This document shows positions 12,300-23,859 of a DNA stretch of 64,000 nucleotides, in pieces. The stretch lies in assembly GCA_911728435.2 (NCBI GenBank), contig OU452202.1, forward strand, positions 13,433,135 through 13,497,134, read 5' to 3'. The position numbers were made by a program, and so were the translations under genes. The notes under the pieces were generated by a model. That model ran no database searches. It worked only from the letters and a program-made list of their open reading frames with translations, and was not told where the DNA came from. The DNA comes from Apoderus coryli. Its lineage: Eukaryota; Arthropoda; Insecta; Coleoptera; Attelabidae. Within the stretch, counting starts at the first letter, position 1, and every line of letters begins with the position of its first letter.

Positions 12300-12690
12300 A
12301 CTTAACTGGTGAAATTTTAAACCCAATTTTCTCGAGAATTATGGGGGCAAATATCAAAAGCGACCTATCGCAGTAAAGCACATAAAAAATTCTTTCAGAT
12401 GATGTATCACTCGACCCCTACTGATATTTGTAAATTTAGCGGTTGTGTCCACCCCTCGGTCTAGCCCTATCGCATGGCTTAAGCGATTTCAACCAAAAAC
12501 TAATGTGTTCATCCTAGGAGTCCCCCACACTCATATACCAAAATTTAGCTCAATTGGTTTAAGGGTTTGCGCGCTATCGTGGAAGAATACATACAGACAC
12601 ACACAGCCTCACACTCGCACACTTCCATCTGGAAATGATCTTAACCATCTCAGGGAACTTCAAAATGGTTATATCGTATATACCTAATAA
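12300..12690 (+). repeat. Dispersed repeat R3, copy 1
   Basis: The sequence matches the reverse complement of 38466-39160. Shared blocks include GAATTATGGGGG, GATGTATCACTCGA, GCGATTTCAACCAAAAACTA, CACCAAAATTTAGCT and GCGCTATCGTGGAAGAATAC. This copy is continuous where the 38-39 kb copy is interrupted by a PLE insertion, and so serves as its empty site. The ORF at 12445-12687 inside it has no recognisable product. Confidence 0.75.
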
Positions 12691-12693
12691 AAC

Positions 12694-12771
12694 AAATAAA
12701 ATGAAATAAAACTTAAACCGTAATGTTCATGATTGGTAAAGTTACGATTTAAGTTTTATTTCATTTTATTT
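12694..12771. repeat. 30-bp inverted repeat with an 18-base loop
   Basis: Bases 12694-12723 (AAATAAAATGAAATAAAACT...) pair with 12742-12771 with a single mismatch. It lies at the right end of repeat R3 and may be that element's terminal hairpin. Confidence 0.85.
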
Positions 12772-14267
12772 ATTTTAATTTATATAATTTACATTCACAT
12801 TTTTTAACCTGAGAGTAGTCACACGTTTATGTGTGACAGAGCTAGAACTAATATCCTCCTGAGATCGCCTTTATATATAGTATGTGCACAAACTTTGAGA
12901 GATACTTTGGAGATTAGGACATCTTTTCTGTAATGTGAGGGGAACATGTTAGGTCTGATTATGTTGAAAATTTGAAAGTGCTATTATGTGTTTCAATTTT
13001 ATATGAAGTGTATTAAGAGTAAGAATTGTCGAGTCTAGTTGATTGCTGTGTGAGGAGGAAAATGCTTTTGTTGTTATTATTATTATGCTCGTGTTTAAAG
13101 TACTGAATTATTAATTAAATATAATTTAGTGAAATGTATTCATTTATCGCATGGTAAGCATCATCATCGTCATTTAGCAGTAATGTATTATTATTATTAT
13201 TTTTGTTATTATCTTTTGTGTAGTAGAATTTTGATTTTGTTTTGTTTATAGTTTATTTTTATACTATCTTGTAGTATGTAATTATATCTTGTGTTGTGTT
13301 GTTTTGTAAAGTGGTAAAACTGTTTGGCAATAAACGCTATTATTATTGGTAATTTAAAATTGACAGAACTGGTGACAGTACAAAAACAACGGACTGTGGC
13401 AATCTATAATAACAAAACTTTAAAAAAAAAGAAGAGAAAGTTGTGTATAGGAATTTTAAACGTCCTTAAATTATCTTTAACGATTTTTGGATCATCTTGA
13501 AAACACTTTAACCACTCTCAGGCATCGGACAAACATTTATTGCCTTGCACATCTTTTAATTAACGAACAGCTTCAGCATCGATTTTTCAAATTTTGAAAG
13601 TTTTAGATCAATTTTCTCGACAATTCTTTGCTTATTTCACTGATCGATTTTCGGTTACTTAAGAGATTTGTTTGGTATGATAATTGCTAACACAATTTAC
13701 CAATAAGAACAATTAAGGATGGTTTAGGTGTTTAAAAGTTGCAAAAATTGGAGGTTAAAGAAATAGATATTTTTCAAACTAAGGCAGGCAGACATAAAAT
13801 TAAAAAACTGCTCTCTTTTTTAACACCCTCTATAGAAAATAATTTGACAGTTAAAATAATTTTCAAATATGTCTTTCACAAAAAGGCAGTCTATCAGTCC
13901 GTGAAAACCGGAGGTCGATATTTGGTCTGGTTCCAAAAATATAAAGCTTGCAAGTTAGGCGGAATTTTCCTTGCTCGAACGCAATTGTCCAGCATGCTAG
14001 TTGGAAATTATCACTCAACACATTTAATTACGAATCTGAAGGTAGTTTAAGATAACACTGTCTGTTTCGTGATGCACGCTTCACATATAATATATTTTAT
14101 TTTCGAGCAAATAAGACAATTGCAACAGATTTTAATTTCCTTCTTGTCGGAACAGCATTATATAACTCTTGTTGAAAAAGCTGACACTGCACAGGATATT
14201 CCCTTCACACAGAGTATTTTCGTTCATGAAAAAAGAACATATTATAATTGGTTGTTCTTTAAACAAA
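12772..14267. other. AT-rich sequence with a possible retroelement tail
   Basis: The only suggestive feature is GGCAATAAACGCT followed by ATT repeats at about 13326-13347, which resembles a LINE 3' end on the plus strand. No coding remnant was found upstream. ORFs at 13739-14050 and 14069-14302 have no recognisable motifs. Confidence 0.35.
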
Positions 14268-15680
14268 ATATTTTTTCTACGACTCTCTTTAAATGCCTTT
14301 AGTATATGTTCAATCATAATTTGAAACTATAGTACATTGTCATGCTGTTTTTCATTTCCCACTAGTAGTTGCCGAGCAACTAAGGGGAAATATTCAAAGA
14401 TGCACGGGTAAATTTCCTGGTAATGACAAAAGTAGCATGAAAAATCACCATAGGACCGCCGACAATACAGACAAACGAAACTGACAGTTTAAATTATTTC
14501 GTTAATTTTAAAGCTATTTATGTAATGAAAAACAGTGATAGTGACAGGGTGTTTCAGAAAGACATGGCCAAAATTTGTGAGCGAATTGGGGAGATCTAAT
14601 CGTCAAAAAACCTAAATTGTAAATTTTCGAAATTATTTACAAACATACAGGGTGTTAAAGATGACTGCCTGAGGACGATTTTTTGGAAATATTTTCGAAA
14701 CCAGTAAAGATGAATTAATCAAATGTACCATATTTATTCACCTAGTTAAATGTCGTAAACTGACATGAAATTGAATAAAAAAGGATGACCATAGGCGGGT
14801 AAACGGGGGGGACCCTTGCCTTAATTATAACCTAACTTTTTTCTTTTCGAGAAATTCGAGAAATTCGAGTTTGAAAATTTTAGGACAAAACTGGTCCTTA
14901 GTACAAAGCATTAATAAAATTTTGCAAAACTTTTCGTTAACAAACTGTATTTTAATAATTTTATTAATGCTGTTTACTAAGGACCAGTTTTGTCCTAAAA
15001 TTTTCAAACTAGAATTTCTCGAAAACCTTTACGTTTTTCGAGAAAAAAGAAGTATGCCTTTTTTATGTAGAAAACTTTTTTTTTGACACAAAATGAATAA
15101 AAATCACAAGGAAAAAAAGTTAGGTTATAAGTAAGGCAAGGGTCCCCCCCGTTTATCCGCCTATGGTCATTCTTTTTTATTCAATTTCATGTCAGTTTAC
15201 GACATTTAACTAGGTGAATAAATATGCTACATTTGGTTAATACTTGTTTACTCGTTTCGAAAATATTTCAAAAAAATCGTCCTCAGGCAGTCATCTTTAA
15301 CACCCTGTATCTTTGTAAATAAGAACTTTTCGAAAAATTACAATTTAGGTTTTTTTCATGATTAGATGTCCCCAATTCGCTCACAAATTTTGGTCATGTC
15401 TTTCACCCTGTATAGTTTAACACCACCTAGTTAGTCAATTTAATAATTTTAACTCATCGTATTTAGGCTTACGCCAACAGGGCGAGTATAGGTAAGTTTT
15501 GAAAAACAGATACTTTCCTAAGAATTATGACGTTTAATTTATTCTAAAGCAAGTATATATTAAAACAGTCGTAGAAAAAGTATAGTGTGAAACTCGCAAG
15601 AAATGACCATTGCAGCATAAACCGCAGGCCGCAGGTTCATGCTGCAAACGATCATATTCGTTGCACAATATACTTTAATA
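14268..15680. repeat. Dispersed repeat, copy A, interrupted by a nested MITE
   Basis: The segments 14268-14544 and 15411-15680 match, in inverted order, the block 23860-24865. Shared stretches include CTTTAAATGCCTTTA, ATGCTGTTTTTCATTTCCCA, TTTACCTGGTAATGAC-like sequence, TAGTTTAACACCACCTAG and GGGCGAGTATAGGTAAG. TCTACGACT occurs near the left end and AGTCGTAGA at 15570-15580, which suggests inverted ends. The segment is non-coding. The nested element at 14545-15410 is absent from the other copy. Confidence 0.72.
14545..15410. mobile_element. Large foldback MITE nested in repeat copy A
   Basis: The ends are CAGGGTGTTTCAGAAAGAC and, reversed, CAGGGTGAAAGACATGACC. The two halves are inverted copies over roughly 400 bp each (for example ACAAAACTGGTCCTTAGTA at 14883-14901 and its complement near 14980-14998). 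A TA follows the right end (15411-15412). On the left the expected TA reads GA. The homologous locus near 24140 has AAATATAGTTTAAC without the insertion, consistent with integration at a TA. Overlapping ORFs in the centre are read from the stem and have no product. Confidence 0.82.
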
Positions 15681-15970
15681 TGGTTTTAGAAAAACTCATC
15701 AAGTTTAAATAATAAAGTTACATACCTAAAGAATATCATTTTCCATTATTGCGGTTTGGCAGTTAGTTGAGTCCTTACTTCTAAAACTAACCCTTAACCT
15801 GAATTGGTGGCAGTTGCTTTGCAATATTGAAAATTGCATGCAAACTCAAATCTCGATATTTTCGGAACGGAAAAAGATATCGTGTTGCGGTATTCGGTAG
15901 GTCGTTGACCAACTCCTTAAGAATACGTACAGGGGTGGACCGGTATAATTCTTTTATTTATGCACTTATA

Positions 15971-16838
15971 CAGGGTGAGCGAAGGAAGTCATGTTTTTTC
16001 AGCAAAGTTTGGGACTATGTTAGACTCTCAATTTTTGATGTTGGAAATTGTTCTATGCAATTTTTTAATCTTTGGACTATGTGAAAAATAGCTATTTTTC
16101 AAAGTTGGGTATAACTTAAATTATGGAATTTTTATAAAGTGTATCCCTAAAAAAGGGACTTTCTCGAGGTGTCTCTTGAGAATGTGAATTTTATCTCATT
16201 CAGTTTCATAAAGTCAATCACTCATTGAACGTTATTGCCTCCAATGGCGTGCAGTGAAAATTTGCTACTTTGATATTAAGTACCTAATTTAAACCGCATT
16301 TATAAATTATACGATGCAAACAGCTTAATGAAGAAATCCAAGTGACTACTCTTAATATAGGGGTGTATTCCAGTGGCGTAACATCAAAAGTTCTTTTTGG
16401 TTTGGCAAGCAGTGCTAATAACTTAAAAAAAAATATTTTTCAAAATGCTATGATGCTGGCCAACACTGCTATTCATCTTTTTTTTTCTTTTTTATTAAGC
16501 ATTGGCGTACGCGTCTTCTTTGTACAAGATTTTTTCCACCAGTTTATATAACTACTTAGTAACAATTCACGGATATCCTTTTCTTGCTTGAATAGACTTT
16601 GTCCTTTGGTATAGATTGAATTTTACGGTTACTTGATCACCGATGGCAGAAAAACTAATAACCCTATACTCAAAATTTGTAATAAGAATGAGCGCTCACA
16701 TTACCGTCACATCTGTAATATAACTGCAAAATAATATTTTATGAGAATATCGGTACTTTTAAAATGCTTTGTACTGAATTATACCTGAATAGAGGTCAGC
16801 CTAATATAGCTTAAAAGAGAAAACATGTGGTCACCCTG
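15971..16838. mobile_element. Possible TA-flanked TIR element
   Basis: CAGGGTGA at 15971 and TCACCCTG ending at 16838 are inverted and each is next to a TA (15969-15970, 16839-16840). Only about 9 bp of the ends match, so the pairing is tentative. Inside, TGGCGT occurs at 16245, 16374 and 16503, at equal 129-base steps. There is no transposase. Confidence 0.4.
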
Positions 16839-18250
16839 TATTTAATAAATTGTTAACTAAATTAATGAAATAACAATTTTGTTGAAAACCATTCTATGTA
16901 ATAACAATTATTTATTGTTTAAAAATTTTGAAATGTGGTCTAAATAGGCCTATATATCTAATATCTACCTTCAATAGAAAAAGACTGATGTTGCAGTCTG
17001 TATAAGACAAAAAAAAAGAAAAAATAGTTTTTATTTATAAAATGATCACAATTCTCAAGACTTCACTCAACAAATAATGCTTATATTGTTAAAATTAATT
17101 TATATTAAAAAGAAAAAAAAATACGTCAACACGTAATTCTAAAATAATAGCTAATACAGCGTCAACAACGTCAAACACCAATGTAGCTAAACCACAAGAA
17201 TGAATAAAATAAACAAATATATTCATGAATAGGTATGATATATATTAACGCATTCGTTTTGCGTTTATTACGATCTCGTCAGAATGCCATAGTCTTACCC
17301 AAACAAAAATATCGTACTGTTTTTATATGCATAGTGAGACTCTGATGTTTCTATGGCAGATACTGAAAAAGTGACATGCGTTCTCCAGGCTCGAATTTAA
17401 TGAAAAACTCAACGGTGAAGACAGATGTTGGCTATGCCCTTTAAAAATATCATATTTATCACTCCTATCGAATTTGCGAACAAAGTTGACAGTTGCCTAT
17501 GTAACTTCTTTATTGCTAGCAGGAAAGCTACAAAATTAAATCAACTTTAAATCATTTATACACGAAAATTATTTTTGCTCTTAAAAATAACATTAAATTT
17601 TTTGCAACATAATCATAATCATGTGCGGAAATGATTTGATTTTTATTTAACATTGTCATGGATGTACCCCTTCATAACTTAAAAAGAATAAGACGTCAAT
17701 ATATTGACAGTTACATACATAACTTAAAAAATAAAGTCCCCATTGTTACAGAGTTATCTGGATAACTCTACAATTTACATCAATATAGTGACTAAGATTC
17801 GGCTGCATACCAAAAATTTAACGCAATAATGAAATGAAAAATATATATGAGGTCAGACACACAGCATACCTAATGAACCAACAAAAAAAAATATATGGGG
17901 AATTAGATAACTGTAATCGTAATATTGTATTGCATTTTATTAATAAAACAGGTTCCTTTATTGCCAATTTTATCGGTAATGCCAGGTTCATTTCCATCGA
18001 GTTCTCCGTCTCTTAAGTACTTTTTTTTTGCATACCAACAGGACCGGTCTTAATATGATGATAATATGAAGCAATAATGAGTATTTATATCCTAAGTGTC
18101 ACCATATTATTCGGGGTAACAAACTTTGTTACAATGTGTACTGAAACTGATTACGTCTTATGTTAAAAGTAATTTGCTAATAATTGTTTTTTCTAAATAT
18201 TATTATGACCCCTGATGAACCAGTATTTTATAAATAAAATAAGTAAAATA
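16839..18250. other. AT-rich sequence, no gene recognised
   Basis: No coding, RNA or terminal-repeat structure was recognised. Confidence 0.4.
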
Positions 18251-19084
18251 CTGTGTGTCTCAAATAAAATGAGTTACATGGCGATTTTAGAAAACGTAGA
18301 TTACAGGTTAAATAGGGAAAATGTTTCGTATTTTGTGCCCTCTCAGAATCTGATTTGAAATCAAAATTAGGAAGGGTTTTCTTGACTTGATTTTGAATGA
18401 CGTGTTCACAATATTCCTACGTCGACTTGATTTTGAGCAACCATAGCCCACTTCGTTATTTCTTATGGCCACCATATTGGATTTTAATGACTTTGAATAG
18501 ACAATAGAAACTAATTTGTAACGCAGATCATTTTGAGCCATTCAATGTACGAAAAATATCAAAAAACTACTTTTCATCTTATACTAGGCTGCGTCTTTGG
18601 TTTATTTGTATATATACGGCAGTACTGTAGTTACTGTCACAAGTGTCAAACATAATAAACTAATAAACTGAAATCACATGAATTAAGACAACAGAACACA
18701 ATACTCAATATGAGTTTACATATAATAATAATATTCACAAACAAAATATAACATTTCAATACTTTAACAACAATAAAGAGACACGATACCTGCTTAACTG
18801 TAACTTCAATCAACAGACACATGTCCACCTTAGACTTATAAGTAGTTGGTAAAATTTTAATACCAGCTAAAGAAAATGTTCAGATAATCCTCCATTTTGG
18901 TTAATACAACTTTGCATTAATAAGTGACATACAAGCAATACAATCCTCAGCTCTTGTACAGTAACATAAGTTCTGGAAAAGACCTGGTTTTATTTTTGTT
19001 AAAGTTGTTGAAATGTTGGAAAGTGTAACTCTGACGGATTCTAAAATCCCCATAGGTATAACTCATTTTATTTGAGACACATTG
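18251..19084. mobile_element. 834-bp TIR element with TA duplications, non-coding
   Basis: The left end is CTGTGTGTCTCAAATAAAAT and the right end, reversed, is CAATGTGTCTCAAATAAAAT. Matching continues through GAGTTA and an inner GATTTTAGAA block. TA flanks both ends (18249-18250, 19085-19086). No transposase signature is present, so it is classed as a non-autonomous Tc1/mariner-type element. Confidence 0.72.
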
Positions 19085-20494
19085 TATACAACAACAGACT
19101 AATTTGACAAATACATTAATTATATTTGACATTGACATTAACTTCGTTGCCATAACAACATGAGTGTTTATAACAGCCCACTATTAATTTTATAAAAATT
19201 TATTGAATGTTAACTTTAGGCAAAAATACATTGAGATGGACAGGAAAAATATAGAGACCTCTGGTTTTCACTGTTTTCTTTATTTGTATATGCTATTTTT
19301 ATCTAATGAAGACTAATGGTACCATTCCATTTGATTTTCCTAAGAAAATTGACAAAATCGGAAACATTGTTATATATCTCCATCTAGCGTCCATATATAA
19401 AAAATAAATAAAAGCACCAATACTTTTTTTGATACTCCTAAATATTACCTTTATACTGAGCCTAATTTTCTTAAAATCGGACTATACATAAGAAAGTTAG
19501 ACAACTTTCTACAAACCAACATTCTCCGGCTCCTCCACCATTTACTTAAAAAGATAGGGAAAAAAGGTTTATATGAAAAAGTTTTAGAATTGTACTTAAA
19601 TCATCCTCATTAAGTTTAACACTTATGTAATATAAGTATATTTTTAAGTAAACAGTGTTTTTCAATTTAGAGTCGGATTTACGCCCTCTAGCGGACATTT
19701 TAGGAAACTAAAACTATTTTCCAGCGATTTTCCTTGTCCACTTTTACTAAATTAAAAAAAATCCTAAAACCGTAACATGATTAGTTTTCGAGATAGAGCT
19801 TATCTGTACACCCGGTACATTTTATTAGCTATTTGTTAATAAGGATAAATAGCAAAGAAAGACTAACCTCGCTAGTGACAGGGCAAAATAAACTACTAGG
19901 TAATACAAATTTGTATAATGTTCTTTCTTGTTTGCATTAGTGAAACAGAGAGCTAGTCATGTGAATTATTATAACCAACACCTTGCGTCAGTGAGGGAGT
20001 TTTCTAGGGGTTTTGATATTTTAAAAAAAAATAATAACATCATCAATTTATATAGGGTTGGTTCTTTGTCATAAAATTCGTCTAGTCTCCATGAAACACA
20101 ATTACTTTATCTGTTTAATCCGTCTCTGATTTTTATTTTTCTCTGTATTTTTCTTGTTTTACTTAAAAAGCACAGTCAACTGTATTAAAGCAAGCCAAAC
20201 AAAAATATTCGAGGTCAAGACCAGAGTTCGTTTAACTTTCACGGTGAAGATGCGATTAATCGCCCAAAAGTTTACGTAAGGAAGTAGGCGATACATTATT
20301 ATTTAATTTGGCATTTTTCAGTAAATATTGAGTTACTAAAGTAGGTGACTAACATTTTGAACACAAATATTTAAAAGCCTTTTTTGGTAGGACCAATACT
20401 ACGAAAATAATATTTAATATAATGAATGATTTTTGTAAATATTTTAGAATAAATAAGGCAGCACGATATGAATATACCGTCTAGCAATCAAACC
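19085..20494. other. AT-rich sequence, no gene recognised
   Basis: No motif-bearing ORF or repeat structure was identified by eye. Confidence 0.4.
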
Positions 20495-20810
20495 TGTCGA
20501 GTTATCTGGCACTTGGTATGAGTATTAGAACAAGTTTCGGTTAGAACCAACAGTTGGTTGGTTGTAACCTCTTGGTTAGTGTTTTATATTCTAGATAGAT
20601 CAGGGCCATAATGATTTTTAGTTGTAATTAAATATTTGGGAATTTCTGCGTTGGTTTGAGGAAGTTCTGGTTCTGACTAGTGTATTCCGATCACTTCGAG
20701 AGGGCAGTAATTGCATATAAAAAGGCTAGCGACGCAACCGCAAGTGAGTTTGCGTAGGAAAGGCGAGGCAAAACTGTCTATTGTGAAATAAAGTAGCACC
20801 CGTGCATAAC
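20495..20810 (+). repeat. Possible solo LTR (weak)
   Basis: A TATA box (TATAAAAAGG, 20716-20725) is followed about 70 bases later by AATAAA (20787-20792). The order and spacing of promoter and polyadenylation signal suit the U3-R-U5 of an LTR. The sequence starts TGTCGAG and I can define neither a target duplication nor a partner LTR. A cellular promoter is an alternative. Confidence 0.25.
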
Positions 20811-21022
20811 AGTATTTTGATTTGACTTATTGTTTCTATGTGTCATTTATTAGTAGTAGTAGTGGAGGCTTGGAGGGTGCAAAACTTGAGTAGTTTTATT
20901 CGCGGAGTATATAAAAATATGAAGTATATGGGGAAATTGATAGTATTCACGGCACGACAACTCGGGCACATATTTTGTAGGGAGTTGAAAATGCCATTAA
21001 TAAAAAGAACCTTCGATGGAAA

Positions 21023-21200
21023 AACTTGAAATCTATCACAACTGATGGAGGCAAAAATATGTGTGGTACAAATAAAGGAGTTGTTGTACTTGTGCCAAAG
21101 CCTGTAAAATATGATGGTAGTTCAAAACCATTAGGCTTACTTACATTGCATCATTCATCAACAGTGCTTGTGCGGAAAATCTTTGGATATGTCTGAATAA
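21023..21200 (+). pseudogene. Fragment of a hAT-like transposase (GTF2IRD2/FAM200-like group)
   Basis: One frame reads NLKSITTDGGKNMCGTNKGV, the T-D-G-x-x-x-M-x-G-x-x-x-G segment that carries a catalytic aspartate in hAT transposases and in the GTF2IRD2-like host proteins derived from them. After a frameshift near 21145 it continues CIIHQQCLCGKSLDMSE, matching the following H-C-x-x-H-Q block of the same family. No zinc finger or C-terminal dimerisation region is seen, so this is an internal relic. The preceding 20838-21020 may hold more of it but I could not align it. Confidence 0.68.
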
Positions 21201-22160
21201 GCTCATATATCATTATAGTTATATTTTACAACAGAAACAGCAGGTTTTATGTACAAATAATTCTGTAATGTAATAGAGACTGATATGTTCTTCCGTACGA
21301 CAGCATTTTTCTCAATTTTACACACGTTTGCCATTGGTGGTTTTTGCATTTACCAGACTCATTTATGTCTAAGTACGTGTAAATTATTATAAATTAAAGA
21401 ATATTGTCAGCTGTTAACTTAATAATAACATAATTTTTTGCTTGGTTTTATATGTTTATTTTTACTTTCCCGACCCATAGGGAAAGTGTTTAAACCATTT
21501 TGAATTATTCGCAATTTTTTTTTTAATTTTTATCTCGTAAACGAAGCAATATATAAAAAACCACGACAGATAAAAAAGTTGTGGTTTTAGACGCTTGATC
21601 TCAAGACAATATCGAAATTAAATTACAGACAGTGGCGTACATTTTTTGTCCCTGGAAAACCAGCCCTTAAATATTCCCGCGTCATTTTGAAACGCCCTTT
21701 ATATTATATGACATTACACACAGTGTAATATCATGAGGGTAACACACAAACACTGGGAGGATTCAATTACGGGAAAATTTAACGGATCTCAAAGAAAGGT
21801 GGAGGGCCACTTTTTGTAGAAAAAGTTGTGCCACAAAATTCAATCATAAAATCGAATCATGGCAAAGAAGAGACAATACACACTAGAAATAGACATAATC
21901 TAGAAAATGGTAGATTTGTCTAGGCTTAGTAGGCGAAAAACTCCCCAACTATATTGGCATTAAATGCTATAATAGCATTTTAAAAATAGAGAATTTCAAA
22001 AAAATGGGCATGAAGAATTTCAGACTAGAGCTGAGAAATGTTTTTACAAATAAATGTTTTTATTCCGTTCAAGAATTTTTAGACTGTGATATTGCCGTTT
22101 AGCAAGTTGTGTTTTTGTGTTTATTTACTTTTAATATATTATAGTATTATATTAGTATAT
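21201..22160. other. AT-rich sequence with a fragment of the copy-C repeat
   Basis: Bases 21590-21650 match the minus strand of 5610-5665 (TCTCAAGACAAT and GAAATTAAATTACAG shared), followed by a CAGTGGCGTAC-type motif. The rest shows nothing recognisable. Confidence 0.45.
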
Positions 22161-22285
22161 TATGCAACGATCATGTAATAATGGTTATTAATAATCGAGC
22201 ATTAACCGGGATACGAAACGAGCCGAAGGTGAGTTTCGTATGGTTTATGCGAGTGTATTAATAACATTTACATGAGAGTTGCATA
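22161..22285. repeat. Foldback repeat of 125 bp
   Basis: TATGCAAC at the left end pairs with GTTGCATA at the right, and matching continues inwards (TGTAATAATGGTTATTAATA-type arm, then GATACGAAAC with GTTTCGTAT). The element folds almost completely on itself around a GAGCCGAAGGTGA centre. It is non-coding. Confidence 0.72.
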
Positions 22286-23859
22286 CGCTATTTTTTCTAC
22301 ACCCGATAAATATATTTGTATTGACAAACGTCAAATGCACAGCATGCTTGATTGAAAAATTATGGGTTTCTATTGGTTAAAATTCTGTATCGTTATGAAA
22401 AATCTGTATCATAATGGATCTCATTATGAAACGGATTATTGGCATATTAAGTGTATTATTATAGTACGAAAAAATGATAAGTTGGCTAACCCATAATGTA
22501 ACAACTATGTTATCATTCTGTGGAATTTAAATAAATTAAAAAAAAATGGGCTGGGGATGGATTCATAGAGCGAATTTTCCAAGAAAAACCATTAAAGTAA
22601 TGTATAATTAATTATATTATAATATTACTACATTTATTTTGTATGCAGTAAAAACAAAAATAAATGCATAGAAAACTCTCACAAAAAAAAAATATCGTTT
22701 AATGAGTTTAGATTGCGAAAAAACAAAAATATCGATACGAGTATTGTGGAAAAGTTGAAACAACACCACTCGACGTGTTGTTTTTGTTGGTGGCCGGGGA
22801 CAGGGAAAATCGTGTAGAAAACTGTACACGGAATTCGAAAAATTGAAGGCGACATGTCGCTATAGAATTCAACAGTGCACGGAATCCGCGTACTGTAGAC
22901 AGATCTCTCGGAAAACATTACGATAAGTCCGACAAGAAATCGAGCTCACCCTGAGCATTTAATACAATAATTTTTCAATTTTTTTTATACTAATTTAATG
23001 TAGGTATGCTTTTATTTAAGAAACAGATCGTTTACGGATAGAACATTTTAAGCTAAGTGCTTAAAATAGGCTGTCACAAGACAAGGGGTGGCATTTAAAA
23101 TTATGAAAAGCAAAATAGACGTGTTTTTGATGAATATCGTGTATAATTTAGATGACGAATTATTCTGGGTGGTGAGTTTTAAAATGAAGCAGTGTATAAA
23201 GTCATATACGTATAGAATCAGTAGTGAATAACGCTTGATAAGTTCCAGAATTTTAGGCATAATACTCCGACACTAATTTATAGTTACAAATTTTACATAA
23301 TACCTATTCTCCGGGAAATCGATCGCCACATATTAAATATTAAGTTTTTTAGAATCATGGATTCCATTTTTGCTTCACTACGGCAACTAATAAAAATTAT
23401 TCTCTTTCTAAAGCTGGAAGACAATCTATAAATACAAAATACAATTTAACTTCAACTTTGATATAATTAAAAAATAACGCAAATAATATATCGACTGAAC
23501 CTGTTTGAATGAAAATATACGGACGGAAATTAATAATGCGTTAAAGCTGTTATTTAATGCTCAATACCACAGTTAAGCACCTAAATCTATATAATGACTG
23601 GAACAAAAGCTGTTGCAAGTAAGTACATTATATTTACGTGCCTATTAACTTTAATAGATTGTTACATGTACATACAAATTTAACAAATTTACACTTTACT
23701 TGATAGTCTAATAGCCATCCTACCATGCTAAATTATTGTTCTTGCTTGTACAGTGCTAAAGATACTACACTATACTTAGAAAAATTTATGGTATATCTGT
23801 GGCGAATATCATACCAGCGTGAGGGTTATTTTGAGTGTTGGTAGAGATTTATTTTTGAG
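22286..23859. other. AT-rich sequence, no gene recognised
   Basis: Overlapping short ORFs on the minus strand (22617-22918) show no family motif. A local 9-bp hairpin (AAACAACAC with GTGTTGTTT) lies near 22759-22784. Confidence 0.4.

Noticed and set aside
14825..15086. Two overlapping ORFs sharing the MKILGQNWSLV start
   Set aside because: They are the two strands of the foldback MITE stem read in the same way, without any family motif.
18180..18270. CTGATGA at about 18211 as another hammerhead motif
   Set aside because: No GAAAC follows a paired stem, so the core is incomplete.
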